Shown in pieces: positions 11,443 to 23,800 of a stretch of DNA of 64,000 nt; the stretch's first letter is position 1, and each line of letters begins with the position of its first letter. Position numbers and translations under genes: made by a program. The DNA is from Talinum fruticosum (Eukaryota; Streptophyta; Magnoliopsida; Caryophyllales; Talinaceae): positions 558,001-622,000 of the forward strand of contig JAITYX010000017.1 of NCBI GenBank assembly GCA_021018815.1, given 5' to 3'. The notes under the pieces were generated by a model. That model saw only the letters and a program-made list of their open reading frames with translations. It did not search any database and had not been told where the DNA came from.

Positions 11443-11842
11443 GTGGAAGCCTTGTCTAAGGTTTTATCCGAGGCCATTGATAGCACTACAAAAGCAAAAG
11501 CAAAGGCTTGTGATCTACTTGAGGTTGCAGCCTCCACAGAATCAACAATGCATAAGAAGATGGGTCAGACTCAGAGAGACATGGCAAAGTATCGGTCCAT
11601 CCTATTCAACCTAAAGGACCCGAACAATCCTGAGTTGAGAAGGCGGGTTCTGTTGGGTGAGATTGCACCTGAAAATCTGGTCAAGATGACAGTGGAGGAG
11701 ATGGCAAGCAGTAAGAGAAAGAGAGAGAATGAAGGGATTAGGCTCAAGGGCTTGATTCGGTGCAAGGCTATCAAGGAAGAAGAGGAGGGGACAACTGAGT
11801 AATTCAAATTTTGGCAGATTGCTACAACCGTGGAAGTTCTGA

Positions 11843-12009
11843 TTGAATCTGCTGGGTTGATACTTGATAGTTGTTCATACTGAATTTTTCTCCCAATTGT
11901 AAAAATTCTTTCATTCTTTTTTATTTGAAGCCCTTGGAGAACAATATGTATAGCTTTCTCTGTTTATTCTTTCATTATGCCTACTTCTCGTGTATATACC
12001 TTTTCGATC
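11843..12009. other. 3' flank of TFIIS-like copy 2
   Basis: A T-rich 3' UTR-like sequence with short matches to the 3' flank of copy 1 (AACAATATGTATAGCTTTCTC). It joins directly to the truncated copy of the plastid-protein gene. No gene was seen. Confidence 0.45.
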
Positions 12010-12470
12010 TACATATACATTCAGTATCTGCTGGAATTCTTCCCTTTCTGATTCGACAAAACTTGAAATTTGGAAGACAATTTTTCAAGTTAAGGAGGAA
12101 GCAAACTTTGATGTTCGAGATCTGCCACGTAAAATGTTACTGTACATTCAGTATATGCACCCTTAATCCTGACCAGTTACCACAAATTTGGCAACAAAAC
12201 TGTAGTTTGGAATTGCATGCTTCCCACACCATTTCCTTAGCTAAGAACTTGGCATGACAAATCTTCAAATTCACTTCACTAAAGTCCTCTGAATCTCTAT
12301 CCTCGCTCAAGTAGAATGGGTTTACTCCACTTCTTCTCAAGATCTCATCCTCATCAACCAACACTTGCTGAACACTACCATCAAAATTTCGGTAAAAAAT
12401 GGCATTCCATCCAATACCCCAACCCTCCAATTTGTTCCACAAAATCTAATTTCCCAAACCTTTTAGAGTA
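12010..12470 (-). pseudogene. Truncated pseudogene copy of the plastid membrane protein gene (2607-4043)
   Basis: Reading on the minus strand gives WGIGWNAIFYRNFDGSVQ, then VDEDEILRRSGVNPFYL and AKFLAKEM, clearly the middle of the protein at 2607-4043. The frame then degenerates. The transit peptide, transmembrane segment and C-terminus are missing. On its left, about 12025-12120 matches the intact gene's 3' UTR (2270-2360), so an internal deletion of roughly 900 bp joined the 3' UTR to the middle of the coding region. It cannot make a functional protein. Confidence 0.85.
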
Positions 12471-13489
12471 CTTACTTTCAATGAAAAGCTTTCTATGACT
12501 AATTTATGTTTCGAAGTATTTTTGTCGGTGTAAGTATAATTTTTATGGATTTGATAGTTGGCATCTTGACCTACCTTGAGAGTTTTTAAATTATGCCAGT
12601 GCCGTACTATTATTTATCGAGCATTATGTAACCGCATAAATGTCCAAGAAAATTGATACATTAAAAACATTTTAGGCTCAGGGGAAATAAATGAAAGTAT
12701 ACATGTTTTTGTTCTTGTTTTTTGCTTGCAAAACCAACAGATAAATCTTATGGTATGATTATGTTGATTCTGTTGATTCCTTTTTAAGATCAAGTCTGCA
12801 CTCTATATATTTCTTTTAAACTTAGAGAATTTGTAACGGGGATCACATATCCAATTTCGTAGCACATGATCCAAAGAGCATTGTGCAGCACAAGGACCAC
12901 ATAATCGGTCCACATATTGGCCCTGCAGTTTGCTCGCAGTTCCCACACAGTTAACTTTTATCTTTTTTTAATGGAGTCACTTATTCGGTTCGAGAAATAT
13001 ATTTGATTGATTTTGGCCTGAAAAATAAAAATTAAATACCAAAATTAAATTAACTATGATCTGTGGAGGGTTTCATGAACAATATTTTATTTGTTCATCC
13101 AATTGGTAATCCAAAGGGTATAGAGGTGATGCATTAAGTTTCAAAATGTTAGATTATGAGATGCCCCTTTATGTGATCCAAAATTTTTGATCATGGTCAT
13201 GCATTACAAATACTCTTAAAGACTTTTAAGAACACGGAACCAAAAGCCTAAATTTTACAGAACATTTATTCAGAATGCTCTTCAGAAAAGTCATGATCTG
13301 ATTTTCATTCAACATTCAAAAGGCATATACACTATGAGATAAGCATCGTGTGATCAACTGACCATCAACAGAGAAAGCTATACATATTGTTCTGTATGGA
13401 CTTAAAATCAAAAAAGAACAAAAGAATGTTAACATCTAGCAGCAAAATTCAAGATGAGCAACTTTCAAGTTTCAACCCAGCCGATTCAA
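12471..13489. other. Spacer between the truncated pseudogene and TFIIS-like copy 3
   Basis: AT-rich sequence with no supported gene up to about 13215. From there to 13489 it is the 3' flank of copy 3, an inverted match to about 7006-7330 beside copy 1. Confidence 0.5.
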
Positions 13490-13536
13490 TCAGAACTTCC
13501 AACGGTTGTGGCAAACCACACATCGGACAAAAGTAT

Positions 13537-15442
13537 TCAAGAGTTCATCAGCACTCCTCGTCTGCAACTGATAGTATGTGCATTTTCTCTGTCCATATCT
13601 CCACACTTGAACTGCTCAGTTGTCCCCTCCTTTTCTTCCTTGATAGCGTTGCACCGAATCAAGCCCTTGAGCCTAATTTGCTCATTCTCTCTCTTTCTCT
13701 TACTGCTTGCCATCTCTTCTACTGTCAACTTCACCAGATTCTCTGGTGCAATCTCAACCAACAGGACCCGCCTTCTCAACTCAGGGTTGTTTGGGTCCTT
13801 TAGGTTAAATAGGATGGACCGACACTTTGCCATGTCTCTCTGAGTCTGACCCATTTTCTTATACATTGTCGATTCTATAGAGGTTGCTATCTCAAGTGGG
13901 TCACAAGCCTTTGCTTTTGCTTTTGTAGTCTCATGTTTGGTTTCGGATAAAACCTTAGACAAGGCTTCCACCAGTTGCCCCCTGATTTTTTCTCTCATGT
14001 TGCAACTTAGCTTTGGAGTTTCCTTCTCTTCCTTTTTGACTTGGGTCTCTGCAAGGTCAAAAGCCTTTGGGATACTTGTGATTGCTGTCTTTTGATCACC
14101 AACTTTGAGTTTCTTAGTAACAGGCATTTTAGAAGCTTCTTGAGGGCCGGGACATTTCTTCCAAGCTTGGAGCATATTGGCAGCCTCTGTTCGAATCTTG
14201 ACCTTCGGGTGCTTAGTGAGTAACTCAATGCTCTTGACAACTTGAGTTGACTTGAGAGAATCATATGATACTGAGAAATTCTTCAGAGCACTCAAAGCAT
14301 TGAGAGCACGGGAGAACTCGGGGTTAGTTGTAGGAAGTCTCTTCATAGCAACCATGTCAGCTGCCCTCTTCGCAGTAGCAACCGTTTCCACCAATTCTCT
14401 GTCATTCATTGAAGGCTCTACTTGTCCCATGTGCTTCTGAATCTGACCCTGGTTACTCTTCTGTTTCTTCTTTGGAGGTTCACAAACCACATTTTTCTGC
14501 AGTTTCGTTTGATCATCAACAGTCTTGGACTCATGAACCATAGGGACGGGCTCATGATCATGATCTTGGTTCAGTTGCGGCTTTTTGATTTTGATCCTTA
14601 TGATAAGCCTCTTTCTATTGATGTCCCCACTAGAACGATCTGTCTTGGGTACACTTCCAGAGTCAATTCGATCCGTGGATTCCATTGGCATCCATTCAGC
14701 AGTTACTTTGGTTTGATTTTGAAAATTCTTCCACGAATGCATATTCAGACAGTCAACCGTTTTTCCAACCTGAAAATAGATCACATTGAAAGAAAATGTA
14801 TATCAGTAATTGAGCATGTTCTAGTACGTACAATTTGAAACTACATCTACTAATTAATTACTTAACTAATTTCTCCTACCCAAAATGGCAACATATAACA
14901 TTTTATAATTATAAAACAATCCAAATATTGTATATGAAAGCAACACGGCAATTACAACATTATATAATATCTTGTTAAATTAATGATTTCTGTAGTTTTA
15001 TTTAATGATAATAAAATCAACTACCTTTCATTAGTAAGAACCCTAATGCTTCTAAATAGGAAATAAGTTCCCGCCAAAAATTTCAAAACCATAGGGTTAT
15101 GAGCTGAACAGAGGAAGTGAAATTGATCATAGGGGGTTATGGTGATTGTATCCTTCTCCAACGTTCAACCCAAAAAACAGAACGATTTTTGTGCAATTTT
15201 TTTTATTTTCCTCAAACTTTCCTAAATCCAAATACTAAAAAGAACTATTGTTTGCCATTTCCTCGAATCCGAACATTGGGCAATAGATAGATTACGTTCT
15301 CTCGTTAATCAAACCATGCATCATTAATTGGGATCAAATCAATACAAAACCCATCTGAAATTTGCCTGAAAAAGCAGAAATTAACGATTAAAAGAAGCAA
15401 ATAAGGAAAGTTAGGGTTTAGAGAGCTTACCACTAGAGACAT
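13537..15442 (-). CDS. TFIIS-like transcription elongation factor, copy 3 (inverted, zinc ribbon out of frame)
   Basis: Exon 1 is 15431-15442 (MSLV), the intron is 14770-15430, and exon 2 runs from 14769 to a stop at 13537, about 414 residues. The N-terminal and central TFIIS domains match copy 1 closely, with an extra segment of about 11 residues ([11 protein letters not shown]) near residue 35. As in copy 1, the frame slips one base just after the first ribbon cysteine (EQFKCG). The +1 frame carries [24 protein letters not shown] and a stop at 13490-13492. Cys3 and Cys4 are kept here, but Cys2 reads Tyr as in copy 1. The gene may be expressed as a ribbon-less TFIIS-like protein or be a pseudogene. 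It lies in inverted orientation to copies 1 and 2. Confidence 0.75.
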
Positions 15443-16500
15443 TGTAGACAGAATTTTGTTGCTTCAGGTTGAAGTGATTTTCTTCAATCCTTGAAAATTT
15501 GGGGATTCAGGGGTTTTTTGTTGCCGAGGATATAATGCCTTATATTTATACTTACAGATTTGGTTAAAATGTAGCTTAGGCCCCAAGTCAAACTTAACCC
15601 AACTCACACCTGGAATTTTACCGCCTCAATGATGTAATAAGAGAGTTTAATTACGCGTATTATTGCAGATTAAGCGTAATATATTACAGTATTTTTTAAT
15701 TATTTGAAATAATTAATATTTGTATCCATAAAAAAATAACAATATTATTTTATCTTTTCTGATTTTACTTTTTGCAGTTCTCTAATTTCTTTATTACCTT
15801 ATCATATAAAAATTGATTGCGCAAAAAATATGAATCAAAGTTGTGGATGTGGTTGAATAATTTGTTGGGTAATCTTTTTAGTATAAAATAATTTGTTGGG
15901 TAATAAGACTAATTAAGTCGCCTTCTACATTTTGTAATTTTTTTTTTAATATTAGTCAGACAGAAATAATTTCTTTATAATTTTGTAATTGTGTTGGTAC
16001 ATTATACGTTATATATGTATTTAGTTCCTTCCTAAACACCTTAACGTGATTATTTAACGTGTGTTAGGTTAATTAACTGGTGGTCCAATGGATAATCAGT
16101 TTTAGGTCAATCATTGAGATTGTTATGGTGATAATTAACAGAGTAAAGTTTTTTAATCTAATAAAAAGCCTCTTTCAAATGGTATTTAGATGTTGATTTA
16201 GGAAGAAAAGATTTTTTCCAACGAAAGATTCTTGATTAGTCTCATTATAAAAAACATGATTTTTTTTATAAGAAAAAATTTATAATTAATCCAGGAAAAG
16301 TACTGTTGATGTAATTCTATTAAAACGATATTTATCTTGTAAAAAGCGGTTTAGAATAAAGTCTATTCCACGTAAACTTCTATATAAGTTTTTCATTTGG
16401 AGTCTTAAAATACTTCCAAAAATAAAATTATGGTAATACTTTTCATGTTATATCCTTTTAAGGACGCAATATCTAATTTTAATAGCTGATTTAGAATGAT
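15443..16500. repeat. Upstream arm of copy 3, inverted duplicate of about 7480-9356
   Basis: Read on the minus strand, this matches the upstream region of copy 2 in order: the AT-rich block with GCGTAATTAAAC near the gene, the CCATTGGACCAC motif, and the AGTATTACCATAA block furthest away. The match stops near 16480. The bases nearest the gene (GGGTTAAGTTTGACTTGGGG) are closer to copy 1 than to copy 2. Copy 3 therefore looks mosaic, consistent with gene conversion or a stepwise duplication. Confidence 0.65.
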
Positions 16501-16827
16501 CGCGTTCATAATTGGCAAAAGAGATTCTGCTGAGCCGAACTAAACCTGTGAAAAAAGATGCAATATACTGAAGCACCAACCATTTGTAGGGAAATCCCAG
16601 AAGAAAATAAACAGAAAGGACGCATACATACAGTGAAAATTATTCGCCATCTGCTTTAAAGGCAAAAGCAGAATTATAAAACCCTGACAAGCAGGTATCT
16701 AGCATGCATATATCACATTTGGGTAAAAATTGTACATCATTTCTATATTCTCTCTTATGTTAACAGAAACTCCATCCTATCCCCATAAACAAAGCAGGCA
16801 AGAAGTGCAGGAAAAACAGCCAACTTG

Positions 16828-19800
16828 TCAACTGCACAGATTGGGAATGCACGCTCCGCCATCTGGGTTCTGTTGCTCCTTCCATATCCGCCCGGTGACC
16901 CGCAACTTCAACTCCTTCCGGTCTCCTCCTGAAAAAAAGAGGGCCATGTTTCGCTGTATTATCAGACCATCATGGCTGTCCCTGACCTTCCTGTGGCTGT
17001 CTCTAATGCTTCTTGGGGTTCCTTCCCAGATGAGTTTCCGACCATATCCCCGACTTCGAGGCTGTAGCTGTAGTTCCTAGCTTCAATCTCATCGCCCATG
17101 AACCGAAGGAATGCCATGTATACAGGAGCCATACCCAGTTGGAAGGCTTCAAAATGGAGGCAGAAATACTGACCAAAACAGTGGAAGACCTAAAGAAAAA
17201 GGAACAAGTTGAAATGCTGGCTGATTATCTAAATTGCTGAGGAAGCAAGTGGGAACATGCTTTTGGAAAGTGTCTGAAATCAAGGACTAAGTTACAGATG
17301 CAGTTGTGGTCCTCCGTGCTTGTGCTTTCTCCTTTTTTCTTTTGTGGGGTGAAGGGGAGGGGGTGTAGAGTTGGGGTTAAGAACAATGAATGGCTAAAGC
17401 ACAAATGTCAAACAATTCATTTGCGGGGGGAACAAGGCAATATTCAAAGCTGTCACACCCAGAACCAAGATTGCCTACCAGATTTACACACCCAAAAACT
17501 TTACAAAATGACAAGGTCGACACCTCAAAAACATACATTTCCTTGGCCATAAAAAGAAAAATTAAGTCATATTGCATTGATTTGGGAAATTCAGGGATCT
17601 AAGTATTTGGGAGGTCCATAACTCTCCATTTAGTTTGATACAAAGTCTATGGCCAAGCTTGCTATACTATGGGAAAGGAGACTGGAGAACAAGAGGGTAA
17701 GTTAACAGTTAGATAGGCTCAAATGAAGTCTACTGAGTTCACAAGATTACTAATAAATGGATTCAAAATGTGGCCGTTCTGCAATGAAACAGCCACATCA
17801 AAAGGTTTTCAATTTAAGTGAAAAACGTGTTTTCACGGTGCGACAACTACGATATGCAATGACATCGTCGTATTGGAGCGAGTTTTCATACTGCAACTGA
17901 ATCTGCGCTTTGAATCTCTATTACAGATAACAGAGGGGCATATTTCACCAGAAATACAGCATTCATCTTTATATTTTTCTTTTTTTTTTTTTTGGAAGGG
18001 GGGGAACGGGGTTGGGCAGCTTGGAAAAGGCCTCAATAAAGGAGGAGGAACCAATTGCTCAAGATCATGTCAATAAAAATCAAGTAACCTTGACTCCTTT
18101 CATTTCCACCAGTTGTGTAAGTTAGTACAACAGCTCAAGACAGTTTGCCAATCATATCTTCATTGTGGCTTTAGAAAATGCAAAAGGGGGAGGAAAGAAT
18201 AGGAGAGAATCATTAATCCTGACTATGAAAATTGTTTGAAGAACAACAATGACGTATACGAAGCAGAAGTTAAAGAAACCATAAGTACTGCCAACATTGG
18301 CAATTAATGACATATGTACCAGCAATATGCAATAACTTGGGCTTGTCATCTCAAGGAAGCCAAAAACCAGTAATGTAGAAGTAGAGGACATCATGTGAAA
18401 TGGTGGAAATAGAAGATTATAGCGAGGATACAAGTACGCAACTTATCCTACAGTGTGGTCAAATACATGCAAAAAAAAAAAAAATACACCCAACGCCACT
18501 TTGGCCTAAAAGATGCCGCATGCTCTCATCCATAAGTTCACTCTTTCCTATTCACTTATCCTTGCATATGCCTACATACTTAAGAGAACTACAATGCACT
18601 CCCCCTCACCCGGCGTTTTATCAAGAAAAGGGGGAGAAGAAGAAACCACACCCCCCGCTTTCCTTTTTCTTTCTCTTCATGTATAACAAAGAACACTAGC
18701 ACAACCAGAGTGGTTAAAGACTCATGATAGTGGTGCTGTACATATCACTAGGACGCAGGAGATTGGAAGGTGGCAATCAAGTAGACTTACAGTTAGCATC
18801 CATGTAGCATTTTCCACCTCACGTGGATTAGACTTCACGTATCGATGGTTGAAGGTACATCCAGAATGCATGTCAACCTTGTGATCATCCCTCAAATGGG
18901 TCACAAGGTAAGGGATATCCCCAGTGACAGAACACTCTGATCCAGCATATGGACAATTGTATGGCCTGAAGTTACATATGGCTTCATGCTTCAGTTTGCT
19001 GTAATAGGGAAAGATCTCAGGACAGCCAAGGGAATAGTATTTGCAAGGGAGTTCTAGTGACTCCGCAACTTTTCCAATGCCAAACATCTTATATCCCCAA
19101 GTTCTTGTCTACAAGTGGGGCATCGGTTTTGCACGCGTGTTTTACAGGTAGAACAAAGTGTATGTCCATTGCGACACTGCAATGTCAGGAAATCAGGATT
19201 AATATCATTACAAAGCAAATTCAGCATGATACAAAATAGCCAATAACCAATAAACACTAAGTAGAAATTAGACCTCAATAGACAATCTAATACATAAATA
19301 AGCCTCCAACACTGTTTTCCCATGAAACAGAGAGATAAAGGCGAGCAGACCAAAAACTAATACCTTGACTTGTATGCATGCTCTTCCAATGCCAAAAATA
19401 GCTAAAAGGGAGACCAAATGTCGTGACATGTAAGTCAAACTTAACTAGTCAAATGGTCTGCAGCTACTGTGAACAAGGGACTACTTGGGGGCACAGGCTA
19501 ACTTAGTTTGTCATGTAAATCTAGACGGCCAACAGGCCATGCCAAATAGATGCAGTCCTCAACGCAGACATGGCCAAATTTATCACTTGGATTAATGAAA
19601 ACTGCTAGTCTCCCAACTCCCCTTCTCCTAGCGACGCACAAAGACACCTTTCCTTTTCCCCTATTTCTCTGATAGATCATTTTGATATGCTAGGCATATA
19701 AGATCACACCTTAACTGGGTTCCAAATTGATCATGTTTCAAGAACAATTTAACAAATTACAACTTCCTCCTTGTATTCTTGCTATACAGGGATAAAACAC

Positions 19801-20854
19801 CAAATGTATGACCAAATGCACCATCATATGTTACATTGGCTCTTCAGTTACATTTTACTCCCGCATGAACGTGGATCCTCTCATTAGGTAATAAAACACA
19901 AGATCTGCAGACTAGGGTCGAATCTGACACCTAGACACTGACCATAATGAGCACTTGCAGTCAAGTCCTCATATAGTTTCCCCCATGAAATGTTTGCTAC
20001 ATCCACCCTAGGATACCACTAATTCATGCACAGTCTCAAGTTTCAAAATTCCGAGGGTTTTTCTTTTCTTTACAAGAGCTATATGAGTCTCCATAGACAT
20101 CCCCTCTTCGGCTCGTCCCATCCAATTTGTGAGCTTCCAACCCCATGAAATATCTTCCACTCCAGTTCATCAAAGTTGCCCTAGACAATCTCGCACTGCC
20201 ATTGCAGGGACAGGCACTATCCAAAACCAATATCCCAAGCATTAGAGAACACAGCCTCCATTAGCATCACATCAGACACCAAAACACATAGCACTTATAC
20301 CCTACAAGCCCAGAAACCCATATTTCGCCCCAAATCTGCAATTAATGGTGGAAAAAAAAAATCTGCAAAATTTAATCAATCAGAGAAGACCCCTCTAACA
20401 GTAGATCTCCAGAATTTTATCACGTGCACAGCAAATCCCAAATAATAATAAGCAAAAAAATTGTTATTTTTACACACTGACACTACAACAACCAAGAAGT
20501 ACCCCAAATTGCCACAACTCAGACAAACCCAGTTCGGAAATTCAAAAAAAATGCAAGACAAAATCACTGAAGAGCATAAAAAAGTGAATTAGGAGAGAGA
20601 AAGGGAGGAGAGGGGGAAGAAAAACGAAAGCAAACCTGATGGATAGGAGGGTACATAGAGTTGGTACAAACGGGACATTCAAGAAGTTCATGGACACTAG
20701 TTGCTGGATGAATCGTAGAATTAACGACGCCATTGTTGATGTGAGGCGGCTTTGAATTTGATGATACGAACTGGTGGTGGTGATGATGGATAATTTCATC
20801 CTCATCCATCTCAATCGAATTGGATGAAACGCACTCCACGCTATCAAAATCCAT
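16828..20854 (-). CDS. SINAT-type RING E3 ubiquitin ligase (SEVEN IN ABSENTIA family)
   Basis: Three exons are seen: 20636-20854, 18791-19176 and 16828-17189, with GT/AG borders (GTTTGC...TTGCAG and GTAAGT...CTTTAG). The product is about 322 residues, normal for SINATs (about 305-326). A C3HC4 RING spans exons 1-2 (LLECPVCTNSMYPPIHQ, CRNGHTLCSTCKTRV, CPTCRQELGD). A SIAH-type zinc finger follows (HLRDDHKVDMHSGCTFNH), then the TRAF-like substrate-binding domain (FHCFGQYFCLHFEAFQ) ending IPNLCS. SINATs attach ubiquitin to targets such as transcription factors and autophagy regulators. Two one-base gaps break the frame: one C missing near 19069 (EK/VAESLEL) and one in the C-run at 17048-17051 (SLEVG/YGRKLIWEG). 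Adding one base at each restores a fully conserved protein. Intron 2 is about 1.6 kb. Confidence 0.88.
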
Positions 20855-23800
20855 TCTTGATGAAATGCCCAGATCACGACACCCAGTGATAAATATTCCC
20901 TTTGAAATTCACATTCAAATTTTCTTAACTGGGTGCTCAAACCCCCACTGTACTGTTCAGGTTTCCGGGGAATAGAGAGAGAAAGATAGAGAGAGAAATG
21001 GAATGCGATCCCTTATTAAGAAATCCCAATTTGCAAAACTATCCCCAGAACCCCAGATACTTTTCTTAAATGGGCCTGTTTGGACCAATTATGTGGGAGG
21101 AAAATATGACATTTTTATAGGTAGGGCTGGTTCAAATTTATTTCAATTTATTACCATAAAAAATTAGATAATTGTTTCACAATATTTTTGTCTCTCTCGA
21201 ATTGGATAACATCATTTCCTGTTTGAATTTGGGTATCAATAATAGCCAATATTATTTTTGTGATTACAAGATGGCCATTGTTTTGATGATTTGATGAAAA
21301 TATTATTGATTGGAGTATTTAAAATTAGTAAAAAGAAATCGACCAATTTACATGTGAAAATTTTGTAGTTCATAATAAGGACTTAAATTTTGATATGTCT
21401 TTAGTAGTTGTCAAAAGTGACCCGACTCGAACCGTGATTTGAAATTTGAACCGAACTAAATTCGACCCAATATTTAAAAAGTCAAATTGAGATGACTCGA
21501 ACTCGAAACGAACGGAACCAAATTCGACCCGAATATTTTTTGTCAAAGTGCTTTGTTTCTATAAGACAAACTTATTGAACCAAATATAAGTTGACCCGAA
21601 GCCAACCCGACCTAACTTGAAACTCAACCGAATTGTAATGACTTGAACATGACCTGAAGCGAATTAATTTAAACCAAAATCGATTCGAATGACCCGATTG
21701 TCGAATCTAATCTTTAATAGCAGATAAATTCAGAAATTTTATACATGGGTGTTCCTCTTTTGTTTTTCATGAATTTTAACGAGTATTAATTAACTTTTAA
21801 CGATAAGACTATAAAAAATTAGAGAAAATTTCTATATAAGTTTTTTTTCGTCAGAAAATTCATTAATGGATGCCTATAGCATCTGTTAGTTAAATATATC
21901 TTGAGCCATGGTTGGGACTGGGGAGGTTGGAGAGGCTTCTGGATCACATCTTTTACACACAATTTGTTTTTTGTCGAGTTTGTGGGTGTGGGGACTTTAG
22001 ACATTGATGGCTCCTGGGTGTGTGGAGAGTGATTTGGCTCCATTTAAATTACTACATTTTCCTTAATTATGACCTAATGAAAAAGAAAATCTTTTATATT
22101 ACCAACACAAAAATCAAAACAACTGAAATTCGTATATCTGTTATTAATTATTCAAACAGTTTATTTCATATACACTATTTAGATAGTACTCGACTTATCT
22201 ATTTTAAAAATATTTATTTATTTTAAAATTTTATATGAATTTTAAAAAGTTTAGAGATATTAAAAAAATAGGAGTAAAAAGGATATGGAATTTGATAAAA
22301 TATATATATTAACTTGAATTAATTGTATTTGATTTTGGCATTATCTTCCAAGCCAAATGATGTGGGGAAATCTCAATCAATCTCAAGTCATGGATTATTG
22401 GTGAGTTTATTATTGAAACCCATTGCCATCTTTGCTTACCTCAAGGTATGCCAATTATAACAACCTTTTTCTTTTTATTGTATTAGAATATAATGATAAA
22501 TTTGTAGAAATATGATGTTCACATTTTATCCATTCCTAAAGTTGTATGATATTTCAATTTTTAGTTGAGAATATTTTTAGCGAATAGTTAGCAAACGTCC
22601 CTTTATTTTTTTCCTGTTTGTCGATTTCAACCCGAAACTAATGATGCTTCAGTTAAAAATTCAACGAGAAGAAACATAATTTATTACTATAAACAACAAC
22701 TACAAAAATTATATTTTATCTTATCGTACGATTTAAAAATTCAACATAAAAATTTGTTGTTTAAAAATCACATTAAAGAACACACACTACCCAGTCTGTT
22801 AGTAACACACTCCTTTGTACATTCCCTTTACTAAAGGCACTAGCACTATCCTTGGTATTTCATCAACTATCCATCAAATTTATTTTTATTTCCTCGAAAT
22901 CACTCTTTATTGAAAATAAGCAAAGAAAACACTATACTCAATAAAACTTTTTCACATATAGTTTTCTAACATCATACTTTACAAAATTATTTCCTTAAAC
23001 TTCCACATTTAGGAATATATATATAGACCCCGTTGCATTTAACTTTAATTTACAACCTTACAGACTTCTGTAGAGCTTCTTATAACTCTTTAAAATTTTT
23101 AATAACTAACTTTACAACTATCTTACACTTCCTTACTATTGCTTACAATTTTCCTTAAATCTCTTTACAGCTAAATAAGACATGGCTTTAATTCAAATAT
23201 ATCCTAAGAGCCATATTTATGCTTGTCAATTAGCTATGATTACCATCAAACAAGGGGAAAAAAGATTATGACATGGGGTAATAAATGAAGAGGGTGGCAT
23301 AAAGTGATAACTTGAGTTGGAGGTCACTTGGAAGAGCTAAAGGGCAATTGATTACCCATATATACTAAAAATTTTCAGCCACTTGAATCAAATATTAACC
23401 ATGAAAAAGAACACTTGATTAGTTTACATCCTATGCTATGCCACATGCTTGTTGCTTGGTCTCTCTCCCACCCCTTTTTGCAAGGCATTTTTGGGGTTTG
23501 CTAGGACCCTCTTATGGCATCCTCATTATGAGTCATGACATCATAATCTAGCAGTATGGATGGGTATCCAATGGTGGGCTCTTCCCAACTTCCCTCATCC
23601 ATCTTCTCTAATACAGTTAATTTTGCGTCAAAATTATTCTAAGAAAAAGTGCGACCAGATAAGTTCAAATAAATATAGTTGAAAAAAGGTCTCATATTTA
23701 TTACACTTTAAATACTCGTGAACTTTTGAGAGACGATGGAACTTGTTTTTTCCCTTTTTCAGATTGGAAGAAGTTTCCGATAGCATTTACTCCATTATTA

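Larger units (their letters stand above)
9357..11802 (+). pseudogene. TFIIS-like copy 2, frameshifted, with four tandem linker repeats and no zinc ribbon
   Basis: Exon 1 (9357-9368, MSLV), an intron holding a SINE, and exon 2 from 10211 match copy 1. The N-terminal TFIIS domain is intact. A one-base loss near 10908, seen by comparison with the next repeat unit, ends this frame at 10951. An overlapping frame (10948-11802) carries on with the rest of the linker and the central TFIIS domain to a TAA at 11800-11802. The linker, plus the first nine residues of the central domain, is present as four tandem units of about 52 residues. The zinc ribbon is nearly gone: after the stop, about 95 bp found in the other copies are missing and only a final NRGSS-like remnant plus TGA (11840-11842) remains. 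If the 10908 shift is a base-call error, the product would be a long TFIIS-like protein without a ribbon. Confidence 0.7.

Noticed and set aside
16730..17080. Plus-strand open frame of 116 codons
   Set aside because: It is the antisense of the last SINAT exon, which is supported by strong protein conservation on the minus strand.
21819..22043. Minus-strand frame of 74 codons with Pro/Thr-rich start
   Set aside because: Looked faintly like a transposon-protein fragment but no motif could be named.
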